The notes under the pieces are model-generated. The model saw only the letters and a list, made by a program, of their open reading frames with translations. It made no database searches and was not told the origin of the DNA. Positions 10,801 to 24,100 of a stretch of DNA of 64,000 bases are shown in pieces. The position numbers and the translations under genes are program-made. Source of the DNA: Coniferiporia sulphurascens (lineage: Eukaryota; Basidiomycota; Agaricomycetes; Hymenochaetales; Hymenochaetaceae). The stretch is taken from contig NBBA01000010.1 of the NCBI GenBank assembly GCA_002794785.1, positions 310,001 to 374,000 of the forward strand, given 5' to 3'. The first letter of the stretch is position 1; the number at the start of each line of letters is the position of its first letter.

Positions 10801-12197
10801 GTACCTCAGGCTTAGCCGCGGCGCGCCGAACGGGCCGAGCGCTCAAGTCCACCCGATAACGCCTCCGATCGCGAGTCGTTACCTGACGCGGGCGGGCGAA
10901 GAAAGAGTGCACCAAGAATGGAATCCGGGTGTTAATTGAGAGATCCCTAGCAAAGTCAACGTCTAAGCCAAGGCGCGTCTTGACTCTTGACTCTTGAGCG
11001 AACCAGTGAATCTAGTAACTGTGAGTGTGGGAGGTCAGCCTCTGACCGAGGACGCGCGGGGTGTCGCGGTGCAGCGGCGCCGTACCCGTGCGCTCTTAAA
11101 ATAAAAGTGCGCAATAACATTACCGTAATTAATGCCGTCATTTTGAGTTGCCGTAAATTCGTAATCGGCCTCGACTTTTTTTTTCCGGCAGGGCGCGCAG
11201 TGCCAGTGGTGTGCGTGTATGGTATGCGTGTACTCCCAAGCTCAGGCTCGGGCTCTGGCTTTCCTTGAGTTTGGGGGGGAGGAGATACCGAATTACCGAT
11301 AACCCCCAACGTCCGGGCCCTCGGGCAACACCACCCATCCTGTACCTGTTGGCCACCGGCACGCGAACTTGAAGGGCGCGGGAGGCGGACGATGACAGTG
11401 AACACAGATGGATGGATGCACGGCCGGCCGGGATCATGGATCATGGATCATGTCACGACACAGCATAAGCATAAGCATAAGCATGCCATAACACGACTCG
11501 GGCGCAGCGCAACACGCAACACTAACGCCCCAGGCCTGGAAGGCCGGAGGGCGTTCCCAATCCGCGAAGAACTACGACTCGGATGTTTCTGAATAGTAGG
11601 TTACGAAACTTTAGGCCAACCTGAGGCTAAGGCCGACGTTACCGGGGCCCATACAATTGCAACAGCGGATCGAACGACCGAGGAACACGGGCGTCCTGCG
11701 TCACAGCCCTAGGGCCGAGAACTTGAGTTAAGAAAGGATGAGGATGATTGACGCTCGGGCTGACAAGGTCTAATAATGCGTAAATAGCGTGTATGATTCA
11801 CGAACTGAACCCCGAGATAGTAGGCCGGGGAAGCGGGGAAGAAAGAGCCTCAGAACTCGAGGAACAGCCTGAGCCTGAGCTTGAGCCTGAGGTCGAAAGA
11901 AGTTCAAGTTGCCAGTGGGAAAGTGGGGAGGTGTCATGATAGTACTAGTAGGTAGGTATCCGTATCCGTATCCCATCCCATCCCATCCTAATCTTGTCTT
12001 GAATATCATGATGAATATAACCCGGAATCTAGAATCTAGAATCTAGATGAACGCACACTGGCAGGAGTCGGTCACGGTCGTAGTACCAACTTGAAAACGC
12101 AACGCCAGAGCTATCAGTGTGGGAGTCGGAAGAGCAACTTGAACAAGGCAGCACTACTAGTATCGGACCTTTGAGGCTTGAGGCTTAAAGTTGAAAG

Positions 12198-12200
12198 TAA

Positions 12201-12235
<35 letters not shown>

Positions 12236-12237
12236 AA
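12198..12237. repeat. (TAAA)n microsatellite
   Basis: About nine consecutive taaa units, the longest perfect microsatellite I see in the window. Confidence 0.92.
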
Positions 12238-12441
12238 TCTAAACTCGTAGATCCCGATCGTCTCTGAACTTTGGAACTTTGAACGTTTGAACTTTGAAGA
12301 CTTTCAAAATAAGCGCAGAACGGCAGACGGACTCGGATATCATGATATCATGATTCATGATGGTGGCTGAATAGTTCCCACCCATTAATATTGTACCAAT
12401 TTATACAGTATGTTCAGGAGGCCCATCTCGATCTCAATCTT

Positions 12442-12470
12442 AATTTCAATTTCAATTTCAATTTCAATTC
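12442..12470. repeat. (TTTCAA)n microsatellite
   Basis: Four to five tttcaa units in tandem. Confidence 0.85.
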
Positions 12471-13235
12471 TGTTAGTCTGCTGAAGTTATACTACAGTAG
12501 TTGCGCTCAGCAGCGTGTTTTGCCGAGCGAGACTTAAGCTTCTCCGCCCCTTGCGTGTCCAAACTTTCACTCTTGCGCGCGCGGGTGAGACCGAGCGGAA
12601 AAGAGACGAGAAACCACCCAGAGACTCGGAGGGCGCTGACCCAAAGCCTGAGGTCGAAAAAGAAATCCTGAATGATATGATATGTATGATTGATAGAGTG
12701 ATAGAAATACATATGACCACCGTGCGGGGACTGAGAACGATTACTAAAGAAGAAAAAGAGAAAAGAAAAGAGGAAAGTAAGCAAAAAAAAAAAAGACGAT
12801 AGAGAATGCGAGTGTGCCATGGGCGTTCTCCCCCCGCGCGACTGCTCCGCACCGGCGGAGGGTTTTGGGGTCATGTCTACGTCGGCGGAGGGGGGGAAGG
12901 GGCAGGCGTGAGGCGTGAGGCATGATGTACAGTGTATGTTTGACGAGCTAGCGAGCGAGCGAGCGATCCAAAAGAGAGAAAGAAAAAGATGAAACGAGAA
13001 ATGGCGGGGCGAGGCATTGCAAGTTCGTCAGGGTCAAGGGCGGGAGAAAGAAGGATTAAGGGGAGGCGGGGCGGGAGAGACAAATTGGGAACAGTCCATG
13101 AGCAAGCTGTCGTCGTCGATCATGAGATAAGAAAGAAGAGGAGGCGGTGCGGAGGCGGGGTCGGGGTGGTGTTATCGGGTAGAAGAAGGTAATCGCAGGG
13201 GGTGCGATGAGGGACGATCGGGGCACCGCACCGCA

Positions 13236-14628
13236 TTATGCACCGCCGACCATGATCTTCAGAGCGAGGCGGCCATGCTCGTCCTGGCCTCGCGCGAGCA
13301 GCTCAAACGCGGCTGCAGCGTCCTCAAGCGCGAAGCGATGCGTGACGAGCGAGTCGATAGCGGGAAGCGAGCGAGAAGAGAGCAACGATAGCGCTTGCGG
13401 GTACGTGTTCGCGTAGCGGAAGCAGCCGAGTACATCGACCTCGCGCGTAGCTGCCGCGGAGAGCGGGAGCATCACATTGCGCGCACCCATGCCGACAAGC
13501 ATGACTTTTCCACCAGCGATGCAGGCCTGTGAAGGGGGGAGGAGAAAGTTTAGATGGGGCGGGCAATAGACGGCTATGTGGTGGTGGGTACTCACGTGAA
13601 TGGACATCTGAATGCATGGCTCGGCACCGGTGCACTCGAAGACGACGTCGAACCCGTCAGGCTCGTCGAACTCCTGAAGGGCAGCCATGATGTTCTCGCG
13701 GGCCGAGCGGAGTGCGTCGTCTGTCGTTTTTGCCTTGGAGCGATCGCCCATGGGTAGGCAGTGGACGACGTCTGCGAGACCGTGGGAACGGGCAAACTCG
13801 AGGCGCTGTGCGTTGATATCGAGAGCAACGATCTTGGTTGCGCCGCGGGCGCGTGCTAAGGAGCATGCGAGGAGACCGATGGAGCCGACACCGAAGACAC
13901 AGACGGTCTGGCCCTTGGCTAAGCCTGCCCTGCGCGAGGCGTGCAGGAGCACGGAGAGCGGCTCGGCGAGTGCGGCTTGTTCGAAGGATACGTTATCGGG
14001 TATGCTGAAGTGGGAGGAGATTTTAATGCGAGAAAAGATAATGGTGGGAGAAAGAGAAAGGGAAGAGAGAAGCAAAGAAGAAAATAGTCAGAATCGGTGC
14101 CGGACCGGGAGAGGAAGAGCATAGAGCACTCACGGATGGAGGAGGTGGGCGGGGTGGTTCATGCGCTCCTGGAGAGTGCCGTCGAGATGGGGGAACGTCT
14201 TTGCTGAAGAGCAAAAACGCATGCCCTTGCAGAGGTTGTAGCGGCCGCGTTTGCAGTAGTCGCAGTTGTTGCACATAAGGCCACACTCGATGGCGACGCG
14301 CTGGCCGACCCTGAGGCCGGAGACTTGGGAGCCAAGGGAGGTGATGACACCGGCAGCCTCGTGACCGAGTACAAGAGGCTCCTGGATGGCAAAGTCACCA
14401 TTGCGACCATGTGCGTAGTAGTGGACTAGAGTGGAGAGGAAGGGTGAGCGAGAGGAGAAGAGAAGAGGAGAAGAGAGACGCACGATCGCTTCCACAGAGA
14501 CCGGTTGCGACGATGGAGACCTGGGCCTGGTTGTGTGCGGGGGGCCAGAGGACACGGTCGTCGACACGGAGGTCCTTGGGACCGTAGCAGACGATAGCTT
14601 GCTGAGAGGGGAGAGCGACAGGCGACAT
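13236..14628 (-). CDS. Zinc-dependent polyol dehydrogenase (sorbitol/xylitol/L-arabinitol type)
   Basis: Medium-chain alcohol dehydrogenase that probably oxidises a sugar alcohol with NAD+ in the cytosol. Four exons on the minus strand, 14628-14484, 14425-14134, 14004-13596 and 13526-13236, give 378 residues, normal for the family. The catalytic-zinc site is Cys45 (GLCGSD) with His70-Glu71 (GHE). The structural-zinc loop has Cys100, Cys103, Cys106 and Cys114 (CNNCDYCKRGRYNLC). The Rossmann motif GVGSIG is followed by an acidic residue in VALDIN, which favours NAD over NADP. The ATG before SPVALPSQQ is chosen because upstream in-frame sequence is low in complexity. The exact substrate cannot be read from sequence. 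It is the only recognisable gene in about 26 kb of repeat-rich DNA and looks intact. Confidence 0.92.
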
Positions 14629-17040
14629 TATTTTGATATGAGAGGATGTCAAGGAGGAATGTGAGTGAGGGGGGAAGTTTGTGCGGTTGAGGCCAAGGGA
14701 GGATTGGCGGGCATTTAAATAAAAAATGGGGGGGAGGGGGGGAGGATGTTGGAGGAGGAGAGACGCGGTGGACGGCAGTGGATGGGATGTCTGCACTCGT
14801 GGTGCTTCCTGCTTCGTGCCGCTTCCGTGTCCGACATGCGGCCCGATTTCCGGATACACCCTGGCCAGGACTTCTCTCCCGTGACCCTGGCTGCACTCCT
14901 TCCTATTTCGATCACAGAACCCCATCTCCCTCCCCTCCTCTTCCTCCTCGTCCTCCTCCTCGTCCTCTCCTCCTCCTACTATCCGCCGCTCTCCTCCACC
15001 CGCCCCCAGCTGCATACCCAGCCACCATCCAGCCACCATCGCCACATCGTGCTCGCAGGTCGCTCATCCTGAGACTCGGACCGAGCCACGAGCTGCGTCC
15101 AGCATCAGAGCAGCAATTCGCCTGCTCTTTGGGTCACCTGTCCCGCCGCCTACCCGATCCTGCGCTGCGTAGACCCTCATTCGCTGTCCGCACGTAATAT
15201 TGACATTTTCTGTCCATCTCCCCTTCCCTCCCCCCTTCCACGCATACACCCACCCGCACCCCTTCCCCCACCCCTTCCCGCTCTCCATCCACATTCACCT
15301 TCCTCCTCTTAGTCTGTCACACTCGTCCGGTTCCTTCTTTGCCTTCCTCTATCAGACTGATTTCTTCCTCTTCACGCTTCCGACAATCCTTTCCCCTGCC
15401 CCGGGAAGCATATCTGTACTTACGTGGCCGTTCAATCTACAATTCAATTGAAATTCATTATCACCCCCCCTCTTGCTCAGCGCATGACTCACTCCCATCG
15501 TTCTTCTGTTCTCAATGAACTCCCGTAATTCCGCGCACTTACACACGTCGATCAAACCTCCCCCCTCCGCGAGTTCGGTCGACGCACCGAACAGCTAACC
15601 CCTGTTTGCAGTTCCAGATCCGTGCTCCCAACCTAACTTGCTCGGCATCTTCGCGGAGATTTCTTGCCGTATATTCATTCTCGTGTTTAATTTCGCTACT
15701 CACCAACCCCACTCGTGTTCATATCCTCAAAGCTTGATGTCGTTCCATTCGTCACACTTCGCACTCCCACTCGTGCGTTCTCTCCTATTATCGCCGACAT
15801 CCGACATCCTGTTCCAGGTATTTGGAGTACTTGAACCGCAGAAGCTCTTTCCACCTTTCAGAGACAACTCATAGGCTCTATGCGTTCGCATGCCAGACAG
15901 GCGCTTTTCCCGCACTCACGCGTTAATAGCTTCCTCATTTCGCTTCTTAGTTCAATCCATACAGTTCTCGCTCCCCGCGTATATGCTCCGGTGATCAGCG
16001 ATCCCTCCTTCTCCAGGTTCCCGTCAGCGGTTGTGCTCTACTTGGCCTCGTGCTCATGCTACTCCGCAGACTAGAGACTTCTGCAGACTATAACAAGCAG
16101 ATGGCAACAACTCTAACCGCCGGCTTGGGTGAATTCTAGCTAGCGGCAGCGACTAAATTATCAGGACTTCAGAATACAGTTGATTATCTTTGGCAACGGC
16201 TGACGATTTTTGCAACGGCACAACTATAGAGACCAGTGCATACAATCCTTGCGGAGCGCGAAAAAAATCAGGGACCCCTTTGCTTTTTGGCCCACTACCG
16301 CCTCGTTCGGTCCGTCCATGCTCTGCGAAGTTTGAAATTTGGAGCTCCATTTATTATTCGTTCATCTTACCCTTTACTTTATCTTAGTTGTTATGAGATG
16401 TTTCGTATACATGTTTTGTGAGGCAGCTGTTACGTCTTGTGATCTGTGATCTGCCAGGGACTTTTCTCTTTCAAGCAGTCGGCCGATCCGTCCAGTATTC
16501 GTACTGTTTGAGAGAACAGGTGCCGTTCCGTCGTTTCTGCGCGCTGTGCGTCTCGCCCTTGGTCTCGAGTCTCGACCACGCCTGGGGTAGAGTTTCGGTT
16601 CTTTCGCTTTCGCTTTGGCGAGAGCAAGAGGGCAAGAGGCAGGAGTGGGGCGGGGCAAGTGACAAATGGAAATGGAAATGGGACCAATGCCCCGTGTCCC
16701 GTGATAGTATACATGTACTTTATTACTTACTACGAAGCCACCCCCTCCTGTTCCGGTAAGCAAATCATGGTCATGGTCAACTAGAACATCGCCCCGATTC
16801 TGCGTTTATCTCTACTTTTTTCTTTCGCACCCCCGCATGTTGATACTGCAGTGATTGTGTCTCGTGCCTCGCGTCTCGTGACCGACTGCGAATCCGAACC
16901 CGACTCCGAACCCGAACCCGAACCAGGAGCGGGCGATCGCGAATCCTCAGGGGCCGCGAATCATTAGTGTCCCTCCCTGTATACAATGCACGAACCCACA
17001 CACCCACCCCCCCTCGGAGAAGTGGAGCAAGAACTACGAG

Positions 17041-17078
17041 ATAGATACGGATACGGATACAGATACAGATAGATACGG
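17041..17078. repeat. (GATACR)n microsatellite
   Basis: Repeated gatacg and gatacA units with interspersed gata. Confidence 0.85.
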
Positions 17079-17202
17079 CAGATTGGAAGGAATACCGTGA
17101 TGGTAAATCCTCAATTAGAATATGTACTGTACTGTACGTTCCCGCTCCCGCTCGCTGCGGCTGCGGCTGTTGATTGCGCTTCTCTGTCTCTACCTTACTG
17201 TA

Positions 17203-17238
17203 TGCTCCGTGCTCCGTGCTCCGTGCTCCGTGCTCCGT
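17203..17238. repeat. (TGCTCCG)n tandem 7-mer, 5 copies
   Basis: Five consecutive tgctccg units. Confidence 0.9.
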
Positions 17239-17292
17239 TATCGCTAATCTCAGGCTGCAGCCTTAATAGTAATATCCCGGTCGCCCACTGGC

Positions 17293-17338
17293 ACTTACCC
17301 ACTTACCCATTTGCCCATTTGCCCACTTGCCCACTTGC
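17293..17338. repeat. 10-mer tandem repeat (TTRCCCAYTT)
   Basis: Units of the form ttacccac/ttgcccattt/ttgcccac repeat about five times. Confidence 0.75.
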
Positions 17339-17464
17339 TCGCTCGAAGTCCAAAGTCCATCCCAATCCCATCGCAGCATCCCATCCCATTCCATCTTGGC
17401 ACCCCCATCCCATCCCATCCCATTCCATCCCGTCTCCATCCGGGGCTTCATCTCTTACCTGGAT

Positions 17465-17510
17465 CTTGGGTCTTGGGTCTTGGGTCCTGGATCTTCGAAC
17501 TTGGGTCTTC
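17465..17510. repeat. (TTGGGTC)n tandem 7-mer, degenerating
   Basis: Three perfect ttgggtc units, then a decayed copy and another perfect one, as expected for slippage followed by point mutation. Confidence 0.85.
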
Positions 17511-18046
17511 GCGTTTCGAACACGCGCGGGGCAGCCGTAAGGATGCGATGCGAAGCGGCGAGACGATAGATAGGCCGGGGGAGCTTATTCGTCTCTCCCC
17601 TCTCCTCTCTCCTCTCTCCTCTTGGAAGTGCGGAAGTGCAGAACCAGAACCAGAACCAAAACCGCCTTGTCAGTCAAGATCCCTGCTAGTGGCGGCCCTC
17701 AGCGCTCAAGAGTCGAGAGTAGACAGATACTGTAGAAGAGAACGCGAACGCAGACGTAAACGCGACGGCGCGCGACGTAAAAAGTATTCAAAGATCGGAA
17801 CAGCGTTATTACTACATGAGTAGTACAGCTATGCAATCCAACCCAGATCTCTTACATACTGTATCCCCCAGGCCCGGGCCCGCAAAACCAAGACCGAACA
17901 CAAGCAGCGATCTCGAGCGAGGGAGATGGTTCCACAATTCCCGATCGACTCGACTCGGGATCACTTCCCGAATCCCACCTCCCTCGCAACCACACACACC
18001 TCCGTGAAGCGAGCTCGCTCGCTCCCTTCCGCCCATTTACTTGTTA

Positions 18047-18075
18047 TCCGAGTCCGAGTCCGAGTCCGAGTCCGG
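18047..18075. repeat. (CCGAGT)n hexamer array
   Basis: Four to five ccgagt units. The same hexamer family recurs near 9450, 10590, 16890, 21370, 25420 and 29230, and inside a coding exon near 47980. Confidence 0.9.
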
Positions 18076-18517
18076 GCCGTAAAAGCCTTAATCACAACCT
18101 TCCGTCAGGACGATACGAATTCGCCGTCCACCACGAGGTTGAACGGTGCCCTCCGGGCGAAGCGCGGGTAGTACTAGTGGCTACTACGGAAGACCTCCAC
18201 TGCACCCCTCTCCCTCCTTCGTGTGATCGGCACGGCACTTTTGAATCTCAGACCCACCCCTCGTCCTCGTCCGTCCGTTAGATTAGGCTCGATCTTCCCC
18301 CCCTGTTCCTCTCTATTCCTATTATTCTATTTCCACCGGCTATTCCTGTCCGCATCCGCACACGTTCCCGCTCCCGCTCCGATACCCCTTCGGCTTCGGC
18401 AGCAGCCGGGATTGTCTGTTCTGTCTGTCTTCACGGCAATCATGATACCTCTCACGTCCCTCGTGTTTCGCATCTCGTGCCGATTACGAGACTCGAGGAG
18501 ACGCTGGAGGAGAGGAG

Positions 18518-18541
18518 GATGAGAATGAGAATGAGAATGAG
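18518..18541. repeat. (GATGAGAAT)/(GAGAAT)n repeat
   Basis: Three gagaatgagaat-type units. Confidence 0.8.
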
Positions 18542-18965
18542 GGTGGCTGGAGAGATGATTGCTTGTGATTTGATTGATCGGCCGGAGGGCCTGGGGGTGG
18601 GTCGATCTCGGCAGATGAAGAAGGGCGTGTTTTCTGCGGGGAATGCCGGGGGCACAACAAAGGGAGGGGCAGCTCGCTCGAGCTCCAACTCAAGCTCTCG
18701 AGCTCGCCGCGGGCGCGGTGAACTGGGCTTCGAATTCGATGGGGGAAATTCGTATTCGTGCACCTAAGAAGCCCGTGCTCGTGCTCGTGCTCGTGCAATT
18801 ATAATTATAATATAAGGCTGCGTGTACCCGGAACTCATGATCAACGGGAAGGAGATGAGGGGGCACTACTGGTTCTGGCAGGGGCTTGACTCGGTGGGTT
18901 CCCTCTCTTCCCCTTTAGGATTCACGTTTGTGATTCTGTACGTGTTGTTCGATGCAATGCGTGCA

Positions 18966-18990
18966 TGTACGTGTACGTGTACGTGTACGT
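18966..18990. repeat. (TACGTG)n hexamer repeat
   Basis: Four tacgtg units in a row. Confidence 0.88.
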
Positions 18991-21158
18991 GATCGCGCCT
19001 CCGCCCCGCGTGTGTACGTATGTCCGCACCCGCACCCGCTCCGGATGAGCTCCAGCTGCCAGCTCGAGACGGGTGCGGGGCTGGGGCGGACGTCGTGGTG
19101 GTGGCGGGCGCGTCTAATGGACCACGGTACAGTGTGGTTGCGGCGCCGTGCGGAGAAAAGAGCCTCAAGAAGAGGCGTGCCCGAGAAGGCTGGGGGCGTC
19201 CAGCGCCAGCGCCAGGGCTTATTTCGAAGTAGGGTAGGGCCAAAAACGCAGGCGCTGCGATAAGGGTATCTACACGACTGCCCAGGTCACGGTGCTGCGA
19301 TGCAGGCTCCTCCTCCGCGTGCGCAAAGGCGTGACCCCCCCTCTCGTTCTCTTTTCCACGGTAGCGCCTCGCGCGGGGAGGGTCACGCGATCGGCGTTGC
19401 TGTTGCCGCCGGGCGGCTGGGGCGACTGCGATGCTTCGGGCGATCGCGCGCGGCCAACTCTGGCTTTGGCTTGAATGGGGGTGAGTCACCAATATAGGTG
19501 TTTTGAAGTAAGTATAGAATGTGGATGGATGGATTGGATGGATGGACTTATCGTGTCCTCCGCCGCGTGTACCGTGACGGTGCATCCGAGGCCATTAATT
19601 GCGCCCCCTCGGCAGGATCTTCCCCTCTCTAAAGTTGCTCTTTCCCCGCACGCACGCGATGTGATTGATCGGCGTGCCGGTGTGTGTGTGTGGGTGGCGT
19701 CTGCGTACTTTGCGTTTTGCGTCCGCGTCTTCATTTGGTCTTCGTTTCGCGCTGACTCACCCTCCCGCGTCACGCAGGTCCGAATTACTCACCCTACCTC
19801 TACGTCTTCCCTTCCCTTCCCTTCCCTTCCCTTCCGCGCGCCCATGTCAGTCACTGCCCGCGCGCGCCAATCTGCGGGTCCTCGAGCGGTGATTCCGGCA
19901 GGTGAGAAGAGATAGAGAATAGAGAATAGATAGACAGAAGTCAGAAGACGGAAGACGGAAGACAGAAGGTGAGAGAGAGAGCGCGATCTGCTATGATGGG
20001 AGGCCGAACCGTTCGAAAAAGGTCCGCGAGCCCGAGCCCCGAGTCTTGTGTGCGTGTGCGTGTGCGTGCGTGTGCGCTTGCTTTGCCGTTGGCTTTGGCG
20101 TTGGCCTTCCCGTGTGTTGGGTCCTGACTTTGTTTGGGGTCCCGTCTCGTCTCGGACAGAAGGTAGATAGGTTGATGGGAAGGTCTAATGGCGGAGGAGG
20201 ATGAGGAGGAACGTGCGGAAGACTCTAACCAAACCCAAATCCACGGCCCTGGGGCGTCTCCAGCCACAGGCTCTTGTGCTCAAGGATCGGAGCTAGGAGC
20301 TAAGGTAAGTGGGGAATACAGATCGACCCGGCTCTGAGTGGGCAGAGCGAGCGGTTGCTTATCCGAGTCTATCTCTGTCTCTGCTCTCGAGTTACCCCTG
20401 CCGCGGCGCTTCACGTCCTGCCCAGTGCCTGTACCCTGCCCCTATTCCACTCTTTCTCGTCTGGGATGCCGTACGTGGTGGAGGAGACGCGGGTGCATCT
20501 ATACCACGGGCCTTCGCTTTTGCCTGACTTGTTTCTTCGCCTTGGGAGAAGTGGAGTGGAGGGAAGGATGCTTGGGTGGAGCTTGGAACTCGGACGGGCG
20601 GCGCGCGACATGCCAGTATGTGTGCCAGTGTGTGTGCGTGTGCGTGTGCGTGTGCACGCGTTAGCTCCGAGTCCGGACGGCACTAGTGAACAACTACTTG
20701 AAGTTATATACAGTGGTACATACTATAAGTACGATGTGAAAGTAGCAGCACTGAATGTACTGTACAAACGAGCCAATAATGCAAACGTACATCACGATGT
20801 AAAACGTAAACGGGAACGTGCCCAGCCTGAGCTTGGTTTCTGCTGTAATACTATTAAATGTAGTGTATGTATGCACTTACGACTCGACGTCCCCGTCCCC
20901 CTCTCTCTCCGCTCTGCGCTTCTGGCTTCGTGGACGTGCAAAGTGCGGGTCCTAGGCCTCTTATCTCCTTTTCTCCCGTAGGGCGGGGACTCGAGCGGAG
21001 GACGAACACCCCTGGGACACACAACGCGGGACGCGGTCACGCGGATCGACACAGTACAGCCAGCGGCCAGGCCCCAGACGCGGACGCGGGCGCGGGGAAA
21101 ATAACGCTTATGGCTTACCAAACCACAATAAACCCACGGGGGTCGCGTGATACCGTAC

Positions 21159-21175
21159 ACGTACGTACGTACGTA
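21159..21175. repeat. (ACGT)n self-complementary run
   Basis: Four acgt units plus one base, a perfectly palindromic stretch. Confidence 0.88.
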
Positions 21176-24100
21176 GCGCGCGTTGCGCGTTGTCGCATCG
21201 CATGCGTAACCCAAGCTGATAGAAAAGATAGATAGCCTGGCTTTCCGGTCTGGATTCCCCACGAGTTCCTTTTAGAAGAAGAAAGAAAAGAGAAAAGCCG
21301 AGTGCTACAGTACATTGAATTTGCTGGAACGCTGGAATGCTATCGCCTAACTCTCAGCCTCAGCCTAGCCCGAGTCCGAGTCCGAGCCGGCCGAAACGCA
21401 GCACCGTGACACTGGTGAGCCTGACTCGGAGGCACCAGTACTGGCACTGGCAGGCTATCGACGGCTCGGGCTTGCCTGGCTATCCGCCATCCGCCATCCG
21501 CCATCCGCCGTCCCCTGAAACACAAGATAGAGCGGAGCAGAAGTTACAGAACAAAATTTAAAGATTGGATGAACGGTCACGGTTGTCCGCGGCAACTGGT
21601 AGTCTGGTACTGTACCGCGACTGCGGATGGAAAGGGTGCGCCTGCTGGGTCCACCCAGCCTTATCCCTTACCCCTCTTGATGCGGATGCGTCAGCACCAG
21701 CACTAGCATTGCGCAGACGATTTTATTTCTTATCATATCGAAAAACTCCGAGGAGGGTTAACGTCAACCGTCAACCGTTAACGCTGCCGGGGGTAATAGA
21801 AATAAGGTGTTAGCACCCGTGGCAGTAGGAAGCAATAACGGTAACGGTAACGATAACGATAATGATGATAATGATGATTGAGTATTACTCATTGATGAGA
21901 ATTAATGAGACGCGGGGCGCGGGGCACGGGGGCTATTGGCTGTTGTCTACTAGTTCAATTCAATTCAATTCAATCCAGTCTGCGTCCCCTCACCTCTCCC
22001 CTGCGCTCAGCGATCCGGGGGAGGGGAAGGGTTAGGCACTGGCACGCACGTTCACTTTTATTCGGATTTCGTTCAAGTCCATGCGCGTCCGTCCGGGTCC
22101 GAGTCTCTTGTTCTTTCGAGAGCTCGTTCTCTACGCGTCAGGCATCAGTTAAACATTAGAACCGCTGCTCTCCCCCACTCTTTGTGGTCTCGTGGCGCAG
22201 ATTGCAGTGGGACTCGACTTCGGACGAATGGGATTGCGCTCAAGTATGATGTATGATGGGGGTGTTTAGTTAGCGCTGTAGCGCGCTGCGCGCCGCCCGT
22301 TCCGGCAGACCAAATAGCGATTAGTGTGATACTGTATACTGGCACAGTACATGCATGCTAGAGACAGGTGACGTGTAAACACTAAAGTAAATCTGATACA
22401 TACTACATGTGTACTTCCCTTCGTACTTTGTTTTGTGTCCACGTATACGGCAGAGGGAAGAAAGGGAAGCGGTCCGGGAAGAAAGCGGAATTATAGAATG
22501 GGGGGAAATAAACACAATTGAGGATAGAACATTTTGCGTGTACATCGCAATTGAAAGGGAGGATATGTAGGAAAATGGACAATGGAAGATTTAGAGAAAA
22601 AATGGAATAGCGGAGACGTGAACTTCGTAAATGCAGAACAGGAAAGAAAAAAAATGGCGCGACAACAAAGAAACGAAGAAAAAAGCTAGAACGTAGAGTG
22701 TTACCTAACGGAACAAAAACCGTTCCTGAAACGGGCGATGCGGCGAGGCCTAAGGGGGGGAGGAAGGGCAACTTGAAGCTCCGGATCGGCGTCCCCGAGA
22801 GGGGTCCTACCCCGAAGCGGCAGGCAGATCCTCCCTCCCCCCTAAATTAATTAATTGCTTGACTCGAGGCAAAATAAAATATAAATAAAAACCCCGGTCT
22901 CTTTTTTTCCGTCCGCAATCCGATCCGAGGATGCCGAAACTCAAAGGGAGGTAGGTGTCTATCTACTGTATCCCCCGCCCTCCCGGGCTTCGCTGGACAG
23001 ACAGTAACACCGCCCCCTCCATTTCTTTTCTTTTCATTTTTTCTCGTCTCTTCCTTCCATTTTTTTCTGTTTACTCTCGACTCACACGACTTTCGGTGCG
23101 CTCGTATGGGTTCTCGCCCTGCGCCCCTTGTAAGCCGTAACGGTGTAGCCGCCAACACCGGACGGACGCCACCGTAAGTAACTCGCCTGCGGGCCGCACT
23201 ACGTACGCGGACAAGGGAGGAGGGCGTGCCCGCCCGGCTTGCAATCCGGCCCGCGTGAGTGGTGGAGGGGGAGGGAACAAATAGACGTGGGAGAAGTTGG
23301 CTCGCTGAAAAAGAGAGTTTAGGCTTCATGCGTGTTGAACAGGTGGGTTTGCAGGGTCAGGGTCGAGGCAGCCGGGCTGTTCTCACGGTTCTTAACGTCT
23401 AAGGTTTAGGCGTGTGTGTCCGTACCCCCTTCAACTCCGCCCCTGCCGCACCCGTCGATAACCGCGTCGAGCCGCCCTCGGACTTTGCTTTCCCGCGTCA
23501 ATCAGCCAAAGCTCCGGCTATTTGGAATTTGCCTTCCTTCTTCCGATTGGTAATTAATTTATTACTTGTAATCATTTGTCATTGTCATTTCTGGAGGCTG
23601 CCGTCCATTTTCCGTCTCTTCATTTCATTTGTTGTGATCGTTCTATTTGTTCTTATTTTGTATACAGGCTGTTCGTGTCTCCCTCACTGCCACTGTGGCT
23701 TGCACCGCGAGCTAGGCGAAGGCGAGGGCCCCTACGGAGAAACAGAACCAGAACGCGAAAACGACAACGAAGACGATCGAACGACCCAATGGCCGCGCCC
23801 CCGTCCAGAAGGGCCGAAGGGCCTAAAAGACCAGAGCCAATACGTGCAAAGGACGCTTCCGAACATCGCGCAATGCAATACAACCACCTACCTTACCCTA
23901 CTTGCTCAACTGCATACAGTTACAGTGCACGCATTCACGCATTACAAACAGCAATCTGGCAATCTAGCCACTCGGGATCGATTGGGGTCCGCTCGTTCCG
24001 TTGGTTCACCCAGCCAGCCAGCCAGCCAACGAACGCACGACGGCGCCGGGCGCAGTTGAGCCCCGCAATCAGAGTTTCCTCTCTCCTATCCTTCCCTCGA

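Larger units (their letters stand above)
8242..13235. other. Gene-free stretch filled with simple tandem repeats (left desert)
   Basis: About 5 kb in which I find no supportable gene. Open frames exist on both strands but are low in complexity and resemble no family. The DNA is punctuated by short tandem runs: AGGAATTC-type near 9067, TCCGAA near 9655, a 12-mer ATTCGGATTCAA near 10601, TCCG at 10771, TAAA at 12198 and TTTCAA near 12442. No terminal inverted repeats or retrotransposon proteins are visible. Confidence 0.65.

Noticed and set aside
8242..13235. Centromere or telomere-proximal interpretation of the desert
   Set aside because: No telomeric repeat, no retrotransposon cluster and no long satellite is visible; the sequence alone cannot support it.
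18866..19585. Long minus-strand frame of about 239 codons in the desert
   Set aside because: Ala/Arg/His-rich, repeat-derived composition with no family resemblance; overlapping frames on both strands are similarly open because of the GC-rich repeats.
21820..21900. CRISPR-like or clustered repeats among the short tandem runs
   Set aside because: Units are directly adjacent microsatellites without spacers, in a eukaryotic genome.
23412..24059. Plus-strand frame of about 215 codons with a hydrophobic stretch
   Set aside because: It lacks an ATG at its start, overlaps another long frame, and shows no domain; most likely chance in biased sequence.
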